Source: Clostridiales bacterium
Lineage (GTDB): Bacteria > Bacillota > Clostridia > Oscillospirales > CAG-272
NCBI GenBank assembly: GCA_016281775.1
Contig: JAEEJH010000112.1
Location: 1-42,310 of the forward strand
Direction of reading: 5' to 3'
DNA: 42,310 nucleotides
A program made the position numbers and the translations under genes. This document shows, in pieces, positions 17,195 to 24,612 of the stretch. Below the pieces are notes generated by a model. The model was not told where the DNA came from and did not search any database. It worked only from the letters and a program-made list of their open reading frames with translations. The first letter of the stretch is position 1, and each line of letters opens with the position of its first letter.

Positions 17195-18005
17195 TCCGCT
17201 CGTACCGCAGGTATGCGTGATACGCGAAATAATAACCGAAACGCCGGACGTAAAGACGTTTCACATAACCGCGGAAAACGGCGAAAAGCCGTTTGACCAT
17301 CTTCCCGGGCAGTGCGCGATGCTGTCGATCCCCTGCGAGGGTGAGGCGATGTTTTCGATCACGTCGCCAATGGATTCCGACCGGCTCGAATTCTCGGTCA
17401 AACGCTGCGGCTCGTTCACGAACCGTCTGCACGACGCCGCGCCCGGCGAAAAGATACTCGTGCGGGGACCGTACGGCAGACCTTTCCCGGTATCCGATTT
17501 CGAAAACGAAGATCTGCTCTTCATAGCCGGCGGCATAGGTCTCGCGCCCGTTCGCTCGGTCATAGATTCGTGCCTTGACCGGCGGGAAAAGTACGGAAAG
17601 ATCAGGATCATATACGGAGCGAGAAGTTATCCGGACCTCGTTTTCAAAGACAGTCTGTTCGGCAAATGGAAAGAAGCGGATAATACCGAAGTCTTCGTTA
17701 CGGTCGACCGCGGCGGCGACGGATGGAGCGGTCACGTCGGTTTCGTGCCGCAGTACGTGTCGGAGGTCTGTAACGACTGTAAACCGGTCGTCATACTCTG
17801 CGGACCGCCCGTGATGATAAAATTCACTCTCGCGGAGCTTACGAAGCTCGGCTTTGAAAAATACCGCGTCTACACGACGCTCGAAATGAAAATGAAATGC
17901 GGTATAGGCAAGTGCGGCAGATGCAATATCGGCAGTAAATACGTCTGCCGCGACGGTCCCGTCTTCCGCCTCGACGAGTTGGAAGAGCTGCCTGACGAAT
18001 ATTAG
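17178..18005 (+). CDS. flxA: FAD/NAD(P)-binding electron-input subunit, AsrB/PyrK-like
   Basis: 275 residues of the ferredoxin-NADP reductase fold: FAD part with PGQCAMLSIP (44-53) and MFSITSP, nucleotide-binding part with FIAGGIGLAPVRS (about 115-127) and LCGPPVM. A C-terminal [2Fe-2S] ligand set reads KCGIGKCGRCNIG followed by VCRDGP, as in dihydroorotate dehydrogenase electron-transfer subunits. It should oxidise NADH or NADPH in the cytoplasm and feed FlxB/C/D and HdrA. NADH versus NADPH cannot be decided by eye. Overlaps the previous gene by 17 bases; the next gene follows after 10 bases. Confidence 0.88.
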   Translation: MNAIHDPLVPQVCVIREIITETPDVKTFHITAENGEKPFDHLPGQCAMLSIPCEGEAMFSITSPMDSDRLEFSVKRCGSFTNRLHDAAPGEKILVRGPYGRPFPVSDFENEDLLFIAGGIGLAPVRSVIDSCLDRREKYGKIRIIYGARSYPDLVFKDSLFGKWKEADNTEVFVTVDRGGDGWSGHVGFVPQYVSEVCNDCKPVVILCGPPVMIKFTLAELTKLGFEKYRVYTTLEMKMKCGIGKCGRCNIGSKYVCRDGPVFRLDELEELPDEY

Positions 18006-18015
18006 GAGACAGAAA

Positions 18016-18690
18016 ATGAGCAAAACCGTAAACGTGTATTTTTTCGGTAAAAAATACGAGGTGCCGGACGATCTGACGATCATGGCGGCGATGGAATACG
18101 CCGGCTACCGCCTCGTGCGCGGCTGCGGATGCCGCGGCGGCTTCTGCGGCGCATGCGCCACGGTCTACCGCATAAAAGGCGACAAAGGCATAAAAACCTG
18201 CCTCGCGTGCCAGACGAAAGTCGAAAACGATATGTATATCGCATCGCTGCCGTTCTTCCCGCTCGACAAGCAGGTATACGATATCGAAAAACTCGGTACT
18301 GATGAGAAAGTCATGATGCGGCTATACCCCGAGATATACGCCTGCATCGGCTGCAACGCCTGTACGAAAAGCTGCCCGCAGAATTTGAACGTGATGCAGT
18401 ATATAGCGTACGCACAGCGCGGTGATTACGCAAAGTGCGCGGAGCTGTCTTTTGACTGCGTGATGTGCGGTATCTGCTCTTCGCGCTGTCCGGCGGGCAT
18501 ATCTCATCCGCAGGTCGCGGAGCTTGCGAGAAGGCTCAACGGCAGATACCTTATGCCGGAGTGCGGACATTTGAAACGCACGGTCGCCCGCGTACAAAAC
18601 GGCGAATACGAAAAAGAACTCGAAGAGCTGCTTTGCAAAAGCGAAGAAGAACTTACAAATCTATACAATAACAGGGATATCGAAGAATAA
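18016..18690 (+). CDS. Fumarate-reductase/TfrB-like iron-sulfur subunit
   Basis: 224 residues. The N-terminal [2Fe-2S] domain has Cys37/39, Cys44, Cys47 and Cys62 (CGCRGGFCGAC, then CLAC), and the C-terminal part has CIGCNACTKSCP and CVMCGICSSRCP. This is the SdhB/FrdB layout, but the second motif is a regular four-cysteine ferredoxin set rather than the usual SdhB C-terminal pattern. Methanogen TfrB adds a CCG domain to this layout; here that domain is absent, but an HdrB is encoded at the operon head. It overlaps the flavoprotein gene by one base. Role: electron delivery to the flavoprotein. Confidence 0.85.
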   Translation: MSKTVNVYFFGKKYEVPDDLTIMAAMEYAGYRLVRGCGCRGGFCGACATVYRIKGDKGIKTCLACQTKVENDMYIASLPFFPLDKQVYDIEKLGTDEKVMMRLYPEIYACIGCNACTKSCPQNLNVMQYIAYAQRGDYAKCAELSFDCVMCGICSSRCPAGISHPQVAELARRLNGRYLMPECGHLKRTVARVQNGEYEKELEELLCKSEEELTNLYNNRDIEE

Positions 18691-20285
18691 TGTATACCGA
18701 AGAGCTGACGATCAAAGCGGCGGCCGCCGCGGCAAAACGTGAAGAGAATATCAAAAAAAGCGTGCCGCGCATGACGGCGGAAGAAAAAAACGAACTGCTC
18801 GCCGCGTATCATCCCGATCATAATAAAGATCAGTCGAAAACGGTGCTGATCGGCAAAAACAAAGGCGATAAAGTCCCGTCGGAGCTGTGGACGCTTCTGC
18901 ACTCAAAAAGCCGTATAAGCGGAGCCGATATCGGCGCCGAGCCCGAAATATCCGCAGAAGTGCTGGTAATCGGCGGCGGCGGCGCAGGCGCGGCGGCGGC
19001 GATAGAAGCCGCGCGGGCGGGAGCGAAAACCGTTCTCGTCACAAAGCTCCGTCTCGGCGACGCCAATACGATGATGGCGGAGGGCGGCATACAGGCGGCT
19101 GATAAAGACAACGATTCGCCCGTAAGGCACTTTATCGACGCTTACGGCGGCGGTCATTACGCGGCAAAAAAAGAGCTTTTGAAAAAACTCGTCTGCGAAG
19201 CGCCTGAAGCGATCATGTGGCTGTCGAAACTCGGCGTCGAGTTTGACAAAACGTCCGACGGCGAAATGATAACGACGCACGGCGGCGGAACCTCGCGCAA
19301 AAGGATGCACGCCTGCAAGGATTATTCCGGCGCGGAGATAATGCGCACGCTGCGCGACGAGGTGCTCAATCTCGGCGTCACGGTGACAGATTTCACAGCG
19401 GCGGCTGAGATACTGCTCGACGGCGACGGCAAAGCCGCGGGCGCGGCGCTCGTCAATATGGAGACGGGCAAGATCTTCACGGCCGAGGCGAAGACCGTCA
19501 TAATCGCCACCGGCGGCATCGGCAGACTGCACTGCCAGGGCTTTCCGACCTCGAACCACTACGGCGCAACTGCGGACGGGCTCGTCATGGCGTACCGCGC
19601 CGGCGCGAAGCTCATATACGCCGATACGCTGCAGTATCATCCGACGGGCGCGGCTTATCCCGGGCAGATATACGGCGCGCTCGTGACCGAGAAGGTCAGG
19701 TCTCTCGGCGCGAAGCTCGTAAACGCGGACGGCGAGATATTCGTCCATCCGCTCGAAACGCGCGATACCGTATCAGCCGCGATAATACGCGAATGTAAAG
19801 AACGCGGTAAAGGCGTCGATACGGACCTCGGCTGCGGCGTATGGCTCGACACGCCTATGATAGATATGATAAACGGAGAGGGTACGACCGAAAAGCGCAT
19901 CCCCGCGATGCTCCGGATGTACGAGAGATGCGGTATCGACATAAGAAAAGAGCCTGTACTCGTTTACCCGACGCTCCACTATCAGAACGGCGGTATAGAC
20001 ATTTCGCCCGACTGCTCGGTCACCGGTATCGAAAACCTCTACGCCGCGGGCGAGGTGACGGGCGGTATCCACGGCAGAAACAGGCTCATGGGCAACTCGC
20101 TTCTCGACGTCATAGTTTTCGGCAGGACCGCGGGCATATCGGCGGCGGAGAAGAGCAAGACCGCAAAGCACGGCAAACCGTCGTCAGACCACATTTGCAG
20201 ATACGAAAAAGAATTAGAAAAAGCCGGTATCGACACGGGCGCGGTCTCGCCTGCGTTTCTACCGGACTATACCGGGAGGAAATAA
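18690..20285 (+). CDS. Fumarate-reductase/TfrA-like flavoprotein, probably non-covalent FAD
   Basis: 531 residues of the fumarate reductase/succinate dehydrogenase/aspartate oxidase family. FAD fold VIGGGGAGAAAA (93-104). Catalytic residues of fumarate/succinate chemistry are kept: QYHPTG (His317), TRDTVS (Arg358), TLHYQNGG (His430) and GRNRLMGNSL (Arg463/465). The histidine that binds FAD covalently in membrane-bound FrdA/SdhA is replaced (GDANTMMAEGG, Asn126), as in soluble NadB-type enzymes. An unusual extension of about 88 residues precedes the FAD fold. With no heme-type FrdC/D anchor nearby, a soluble reductase fed by the Hdr/Flx proteins is likely. Substrate could be fumarate or a related unsaturated acid; aspartate oxidase is less likely because no nad genes accompany it. 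Confidence 0.85.
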   Translation: MYTEELTIKAAAAAAKREENIKKSVPRMTAEEKNELLAAYHPDHNKDQSKTVLIGKNKGDKVPSELWTLLHSKSRISGADIGAEPEISAEVLVIGGGGAGAAAAIEAARAGAKTVLVTKLRLGDANTMMAEGGIQAADKDNDSPVRHFIDAYGGGHYAAKKELLKKLVCEAPEAIMWLSKLGVEFDKTSDGEMITTHGGGTSRKRMHACKDYSGAEIMRTLRDEVLNLGVTVTDFTAAAEILLDGDGKAAGAALVNMETGKIFTAEAKTVIIATGGIGRLHCQGFPTSNHYGATADGLVMAYRAGAKLIYADTLQYHPTGAAYPGQIYGALVTEKVRSLGAKLVNADGEIFVHPLETRDTVSAAIIRECKERGKGVDTDLGCGVWLDTPMIDMINGEGTTEKRIPAMLRMYERCGIDIRKEPVLVYPTLHYQNGGIDISPDCSVTGIENLYAAGEVTGGIHGRNRLMGNSLLDVIVFGRTAGISAAEKSKTAKHGKPSSDHICRYEKELEKAGIDTGAVSPAFLPDYTGRK

Positions 20286-20287
20286 AA

Positions 20288-20614
20288 ATGGAAATACAGG
20301 CGATAATAGATCTGCTCGAAGCGTTCACCATATTCTGTTTCGGGCTCTCGTGGCCTATTTCGATCAGAAAATCGATAGTATCGAGAACGGCGAAGGGCAA
20401 AAGCCTCTTTTTCGAGGTGTTTCTGCTTATCGGCTACGCCGCCGGCATAACGAGAAAGATAATACAGCTCACGGTCACCGGCGCGTCCGGCTTCATATTC
20501 GTTCTGAGTTTTCTGTTTTATATAATCAATTTTATAGCGATCTCGATAGATATCGCGCTTTATTTCAGAAATACAAAACTCGACCGTCTGCGCGAAAGCG
20601 GAGCGGAAGTCTGA
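20288..20614 (+). CDS. Small PQ-loop-like membrane protein
   Basis: A 108-residue protein with about three membrane segments (8-24, 41-58, 68-93). The stretch GLSWPISIRKSIVSRTAKGK, then SLFFEVFLLIGY, has the PQ-loop/SemiSWEET-like pattern (Pro in the first helix, basic loop, then GxSL). PQ-loop half-transporters work as dimers on sugars or amino acids; a role as membrane anchor or dicarboxylate carrier for the neighbouring reductase is only speculation. It begins 2 bases after the flavoprotein stop and copA follows after 10 bases, so it lies inside the operon. Confidence 0.65.
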   Translation: MEIQAIIDLLEAFTIFCFGLSWPISIRKSIVSRTAKGKSLFFEVFLLIGYAAGITRKIIQLTVTGASGFIFVLSFLFYIINFIAISIDIALYFRNTKLDRLRESGAEV

Positions 20615-20624
20615 CGGAGGTAAA

Positions 20625-23063
20625 ATGCGTAAATTCAAAGTCACAGGCATGAGCTGCGCGGCGTGCAGCGCAAGAGTGCAGAAAGCCGTGTCGGATCTTG
20701 ACGGCGTCAGATCGTGCGAGGTGAACCTGCTGACCGCCGATATGACGGTCGAGGGCGACATCCCCGACGGGCAGATAATCGCCGCCGTAAAAAAGGCGGG
20801 TTACGGCGCTTACGCCGCGGGCGGAGAAGCCAAAACTGCGCCCGGAAAAGAAGCGGAAGAAGAGACAAAAAAACTGCTTTTCCGTTTTATCGTCTCACTT
20901 ATAATACTGCTCCCGCTTATGTACGTTTCGATGGGAGCGATGATCGGGCTGCCTCTGCCTTCGTTTATATCTGACGATCACAGGATATCTGGCCTTATAC
21001 AGCTCGTTTTGTGTCTTGCCGTTATGCTCGTCAACCGCAGATTTTTCATCAGCGGAACGAAAGGACTGATCCGGCTTGCGCCGAATATGGATACGCTCGT
21101 CGCGCTCGGCTCGTTTTCATCGTTTGCGTACAGCGTGTGCGTTCTCGCCGTAATGACATTCGGCAAAGCGGACGGTATGAGCCACGATTTGTATTTCGAA
21201 GGCGCGGTGATGATACTGACCCTCATAACGCTCGGAAAAACGCTCGAAGCCTACTCAAAAGGCAAAACGACGAACGCACTGAAAGCGCTTACCGAGCTCG
21301 CTCCCGATACGGCTAACGTTATAAGAGACGGTGTAGAGACCGTTATCCCCGCGGAAGAACTTAAAAAGGACGACGTGTTCGCCGTTTACCCCGGAGAACG
21401 CTTCGCCGCTGACGGCGTCGTTATCGAGGGTAACTGCACCGTCGATGAATCGTCGCTCACGGGCGAGAGCGTGCCGGTCGAAAAAGCGGTCGGCGACGCC
21501 GTAAGCGCCGCGACCGTGAACAGAAGCGGCTACGTAAAATGCCGCGCGGCCGCAGTCGGTGAAGATACGTCGTTATCGAAGATCATCAGAGCCGTCAGCG
21601 ACGCCGCCGGCTCAAAAGCGCCCGTTGCAAAAGCCGCCGACAAAGTCGCCTCCGTGTTCGTGCCCTGCGTTATGGGCATAGCCTTGATAACTTTCGTTAT
21701 ATGGATGCTGGTCGGACAGACGGTCGGCTATGCGCTGTCCCGCGCCGTATCGGTGCTCGTCATCAGCTGCCCGTGCGCGCTCGGGCTTGCAACGCCGGTC
21801 GCAGTAATGGTCGGCAGCGGAGTCGCGGCGAAGAATAACATCTTATTCAAGACCGCCGCATCGCTTGAAGAGACCGGCAAGGTCAAAACGGTCGTTTTCG
21901 ATAAAACGGGCACGCTGACCGAAGGCAAGCCGCAGGTCACGGATATAATACCGGTCAATGCGGACGAAAAAGAACTGCTGAAAATCGCCGCCTCGCTTGA
22001 ATCAAAGAGCGAACACCCCTTCGCGTCAGCGATAATCGAACGGGCCACAGCCGACGGTACTGGATTATATGAAAGCATAAATTTCGAAAATATTCCCGGC
22101 AAAGGGCTTCGCGCCGATATAAACGGCGCGACGGTTTGCGGCGGCAGCTCGTCGTATATCAAAACCGTCTGCGATATAGACGAAACAACGGCGAATACCG
22201 CGGCAGATCTCGCCGATCAGGGCAAAACGCCGCTGTATTTCACGTCTGACGGCAAACTGCTCGGCGTGATAGCCGTCGCCGACGTGCCGAAACACGACGC
22301 GGAAAAAACAGTGGAAAATCTGAAAAAACTCGGCATCGCCGTCGTAATGCTCACAGGCGACAACGAAAGGACCGCCGCGGCGATAGGCAAGCGCCTCGGC
22401 GTGGATAACGTCATAGCCGGCGTGCTGCCGCAGGGCAAAGAAGAAGCCGTAAGAGAACTCTGCAAGACTTCAAAAACGGCTATGGTCGGCGACGGTATAA
22501 ACGACGCGCCGGCTCTGACTGCCGCCGACGTCGGCATAGCGATAGGCGCGGGCACCGATATAGCGATAGATTCAGCCGACGCCGTGCTCATGAAAAGCTC
22601 GCCCGAAGACGTCGTCACCGCGATAAAACTCAGCAAAAAAACGCTTACAAACATATACGAAAATCTGATGTGGGCGTTTCTGTATAACGTGATCTGCATA
22701 CCCGTGGCGGCGGGCGTTTTCGCCCCGCTCGGGCTTACCCTTAACCCGATGATCGCGTCGGCGGCTATGGGACTTTCGAGTTTCTGCGTAGTGATGAACG
22801 CCCTGAGGCTGAACCTCTTCAAACCCGATAATAATGAAAAGGAGAATAATATAATGAAAAAAACGGTAAAGATCAAAGGCATGATGTGCCCGCACTGCGA
22901 AGCCAGAGTCAAAAAAGCGCTCGAAGAGCTCCCCGGCGTTTCATCCGCCGAGGCAAGCCATAAAAAAGGCGCCGCCGTCGTTACGTTTGACGGGAATATT
23001 GACGATAAAGCCCTGAAAGATGCCGTCACCGCCGCAGGTTATGAAGTTATAGAGGTTAAATAA
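20625..23063 (+). CDS. copA: Copper-exporting P1B ATPase fused to a C-terminal CopZ-like domain
   Basis: 812 residues. N-terminal metal-binding domain GMSCAAC (8-14), eight-helix P1B ATPase with the CPC ion site (VISCPCALGLATP), phosphorylation motif DKTGTLTEGKP, and hinge GDGINDAPAL. From Met744 a complete second metal-binding domain (GMMCPHCEARV) is fused in frame after the last helix and a short polar linker. It should expel Cu(I) across the membrane. The start ATG follows CGGAGG, 10 bases after the previous stop, so it is probably the last gene of the hdr operon. The C-terminal domain has its own ribosome binding site (see the internal CDS). Confidence 0.93.
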   Translation: MRKFKVTGMSCAACSARVQKAVSDLDGVRSCEVNLLTADMTVEGDIPDGQIIAAVKKAGYGAYAAGGEAKTAPGKEAEEETKKLLFRFIVSLIILLPLMYVSMGAMIGLPLPSFISDDHRISGLIQLVLCLAVMLVNRRFFISGTKGLIRLAPNMDTLVALGSFSSFAYSVCVLAVMTFGKADGMSHDLYFEGAVMILTLITLGKTLEAYSKGKTTNALKALTELAPDTANVIRDGVETVIPAEELKKDDVFAVYPGERFAADGVVIEGNCTVDESSLTGESVPVEKAVGDAVSAATVNRSGYVKCRAAAVGEDTSLSKIIRAVSDAAGSKAPVAKAADKVASVFVPCVMGIALITFVIWMLVGQTVGYALSRAVSVLVISCPCALGLATPVAVMVGSGVAAKNNILFKTAASLEETGKVKTVVFDKTGTLTEGKPQVTDIIPVNADEKELLKIAASLESKSEHPFASAIIERATADGTGLYESINFENIPGKGLRADINGATVCGGSSSYIKTVCDIDETTANTAADLADQGKTPLYFTSDGKLLGVIAVADVPKHDAEKTVENLKKLGIAVVMLTGDNERTAAAIGKRLGVDNVIAGVLPQGKEEAVRELCKTSKTAMVGDGINDAPALTAADVGIAIGAGTDIAIDSADAVLMKSSPEDVVTAIKLSKKTLTNIYENLMWAFLYNVICIPVAAGVFAPLGLTLNPMIASAAMGLSSFCVVMNALRLNLFKPDNNEKENNIMKKTVKIKGMMCPHCEARVKKALEELPGVSSAEASHKKGAAVVTFDGNIDDKALKDAVTAAGYEVIEVK
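22854..23063 (+). CDS. copZ: Internal in-frame start giving a free CopZ-like copper chaperone (predicted)
   Basis: Inside copA, in the same frame, AAGGAG (22839-22844) lies nine bases before ATG (22854). Translation from here gives 69 residues beginning MKKTVKIKGMMCPHC, with the size and start of a stand-alone CopZ. There is no stop between the ATPase and this start, so both a fusion and a free chaperone may be made. It looks like an original copA-copZ pair whose copA stop codon was lost while the copZ ribosome binding site was kept. Confidence 0.6.
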   Translation: MKKTVKIKGMMCPHCEARVKKALEELPGVSSAEASHKKGAAVVTFDGNIDDKALKDAVTAAGYEVIEVK

Positions 23064-23094
23064 CTCCGTCTGATTAGAAAGATCGGTGCGTAAA

Positions 23095-23188
23095 GGTTTT
23101 CTTCACCGTAATCTATAGAAAAATCCCGCGGGCGGACCCCCGCCCCCCGCCGCCCGCGGCGCTGCGCGCAATATAGGTGAAGAAAACC
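23095..23188. repeat. Large nested inverted repeat
   Basis: A perfect 13-base outer pair GGTTTTCTTCACC (23095-23107) / GGTGAAGAAAACC (23176-23188) encloses a perfect 10-base GC-rich inner pair CCGCGGGCGG (23126-23135) / CCGCCCGCGG (23150-23159). It would fold into a two-part stem in the copA 3' region. Only one copy is seen in the window. Confidence 0.75.
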
Positions 23189-23247
23189 GACGTAACCGAA
23201 AAAAAGGCGGTTAAAATAGTTTTTTTATATTTTTAATTTATAAAAAA

Positions 23248-23304
23248 CAAAAAAGGTTGTTTGATCGCCTATAATGTCGGCAAGGTTTTTAAACAACCTC
23301 TTTT
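23248..23304 (+). terminator. Terminator after the hdr-copA operon
   Basis: Arms AGGTTGTTT (23254-23262) and AAACAACCT (23291-23299), flanked by AAAA upstream and CTTTTG downstream. It may serve both strands. Confidence 0.55.
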
Positions 23305-23408
23305 GATGTAAATTGTATGTGAGTTCTTTTATGACGATTTCTTCCGAACGACTGCGAAGTACGGCGCTCTGTCGCAAGTGTTTCCCGGTCGCTTTTTTGT
23401 TTGCAGTA

Positions 23409-24461
23409 TTATATATCCGTTTTTACACCTTCGCCGCGTTTGTCGGATTCGAAGCAGGCTTCGATAACGCGTAAAACTCTGCGGACGGACGGTATCGTGA
23501 CGATAAGCTCCGCTTTGCCGTCTATCGTATCCATTATGTTTCTGTAATAGGACGACCACGACGTCTCAACGTGAGGCAAAGGCAGCTCTTCAAGCGTGTC
23601 CGCGGGGCGGGGAGCCATCGTCCTCGTCGGACCGGCCTTCGTCTGGACTACGACAGGTTCCCATTTCATCAAGTGATCTTTGGTATGTATTATCTTTCCG
23701 CTGCAGTCCCAGCCCTCTATCACGAGCGCGCCGCCGGATCCGCATACGTACCAGCGCGGGAGCTGAACGAGGTTGAACGTGCCGACCTCGACCTGAGCCG
23801 TAATACCGTTTTCAAAGCGGAACACGAGCTTGAAATAATCGTCGACTTCCTTCGTCCGTACAACGTGGAGATTTGCATATACCGATACGACCTTTGACGG
23901 TATCATATCGAGTATCTGGTCTATCAGATGTACGCCCCAGTCGTAGACCATACCGCCGCCGGCTACCTTGAATTCGCGCCAGCCGTGCACCATGCCGCCC
24001 TGGCCGTGCACTCTCGATTCTACAGTGAAAGGCTTGCCGACGAGCCCTTTTTCATACGCTTCTTTGACTATTCTGTAATCCTGATCCCAGCGTCTGTTCT
24101 GGTGGACGGAGAAGAGTTTGCCCGTCTCTTTCGCGGTCTGTTCCATAAGATCGAGCTCGGCGCAGTTGAGCGCGACGGGCTTTTCGCATACAACGTTGTA
24201 ACCGGCTTTAAGCGCGCGGCAGACGTAGTCGCAATGGAAATTGTTCGGCGTGGCGACGAGCACGATATCGAACAGATGCGACGCTAAAAATTCATCCGCG
24301 GTTTCAAATACCGTAAGTCCGCGGCTTTTTGCAAGCTCGCGCCTGCCTTCGTCTATATCGTAAGCGGCGACGACCGTAAGATCGGTGAAATTCGCCTTGA
24401 TCGAATCGTGATGCCAGCATGCCATGCCGCCGTAACCTATTATACCGAGTTTATGTGACAT
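23409..24461 (-). CDS. Gfo/Idh/MocA-family oxidoreductase
   Basis: A 350-residue NAD(P)-dependent dehydrogenase, longer than and clearly different from the one at 4856-5815. N-terminal GYGGMACWHH replaces the usual GxGxxG, EKPVAL lies near residue 94, and the substrate domain has GGGMVYDWGVHLIDQ with the conserved Asp and His. Probable substrate is a sugar or inositol derivative. It is a single gene with its own promoter upstream; the surface-protein gene beyond is terminated separately. Confidence 0.85.
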   Translation of the reverse strand: MSHKLGIIGYGGMACWHHDSIKANFTDLTVVAAYDIDEGRRELAKSRGLTVFETADEFLASHLFDIVLVATPNNFHCDYVCRALKAGYNVVCEKPVALNCAELDLMEQTAKETGKLFSVHQNRRWDQDYRIVKEAYEKGLVGKPFTVESRVHGQGGMVHGWREFKVAGGGMVYDWGVHLIDQILDMIPSKVVSVYANLHVVRTKEVDDYFKLVFRFENGITAQVEVGTFNLVQLPRWYVCGSGGALVIEGWDCSGKIIHTKDHLMKWEPVVVQTKAGPTRTMAPRPADTLEELPLPHVETSWSSYYRNIMDTIDGKAELIVTIPSVRRVLRVIEACFESDKRGEGVKTDI

Positions 24462-24493
24462 AAGATAACCCTTCCCTTTTTTATTTTATTCTA

Positions 24494-24521
24494 ATTATAA
24501 TATCTTTTGAGCATAAGTCAA
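24494..24521 (-). promoter_or_regulatory. Promoter of the second Gfo/Idh gene
   Basis: Minus strand TTGACT (24516-24521), 16 bases, TATAAT (24494-24499), 33 bases before the start codon. Confidence 0.7.
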
Positions 24522-24567
24522 GCGGATTAACACAAAATACGATTTGTTTTTACATATCGTCATAAAT

Positions 24568-24598
24568 AAAAAATTCCCGATCAAGTCGGGAATTTTTT
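24568..24598. terminator. Strong bidirectional terminator
   Basis: A perfect 13-base stem AAAAAATTCCCGA (24568-24580) / TCGGGAATTTTTT (24586-24598) with a five-base loop, just past the stop of the surface-protein gene. The A and T tracts work for either strand. Confidence 0.85.
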
Positions 24599-24612
24599 AA
24601 ATCAGTGTATGA

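Larger units (their letters stand above)
23064..23408. other. Intergenic region between copA and the Gfo/Idh gene
   Basis: 345 bases with no credible gene. It holds the nested inverted repeat at 23095-23188 and the terminator at 23248-23304. The remainder is AT-rich leader or trailer sequence. Confidence 0.7.

Noticed and set aside
15211-18005. Anaerobic sulfite reductase operon (asrAB)
   Set aside because: The A- and B-like proteins resemble Asr subunits, but there is no siroheme catalytic subunit, and the Hdr and FlxD neighbours fit an Flx module.
11646-18005. Archaeal (methanogen) origin of the whole window, suggested by Hdr genes
   Set aside because: Promoters, ribosome binding sites, the LexA-type box, GH78, ThrE and P22-like genes are all bacterial; Hdr-Flx clusters are common in anaerobic bacteria.
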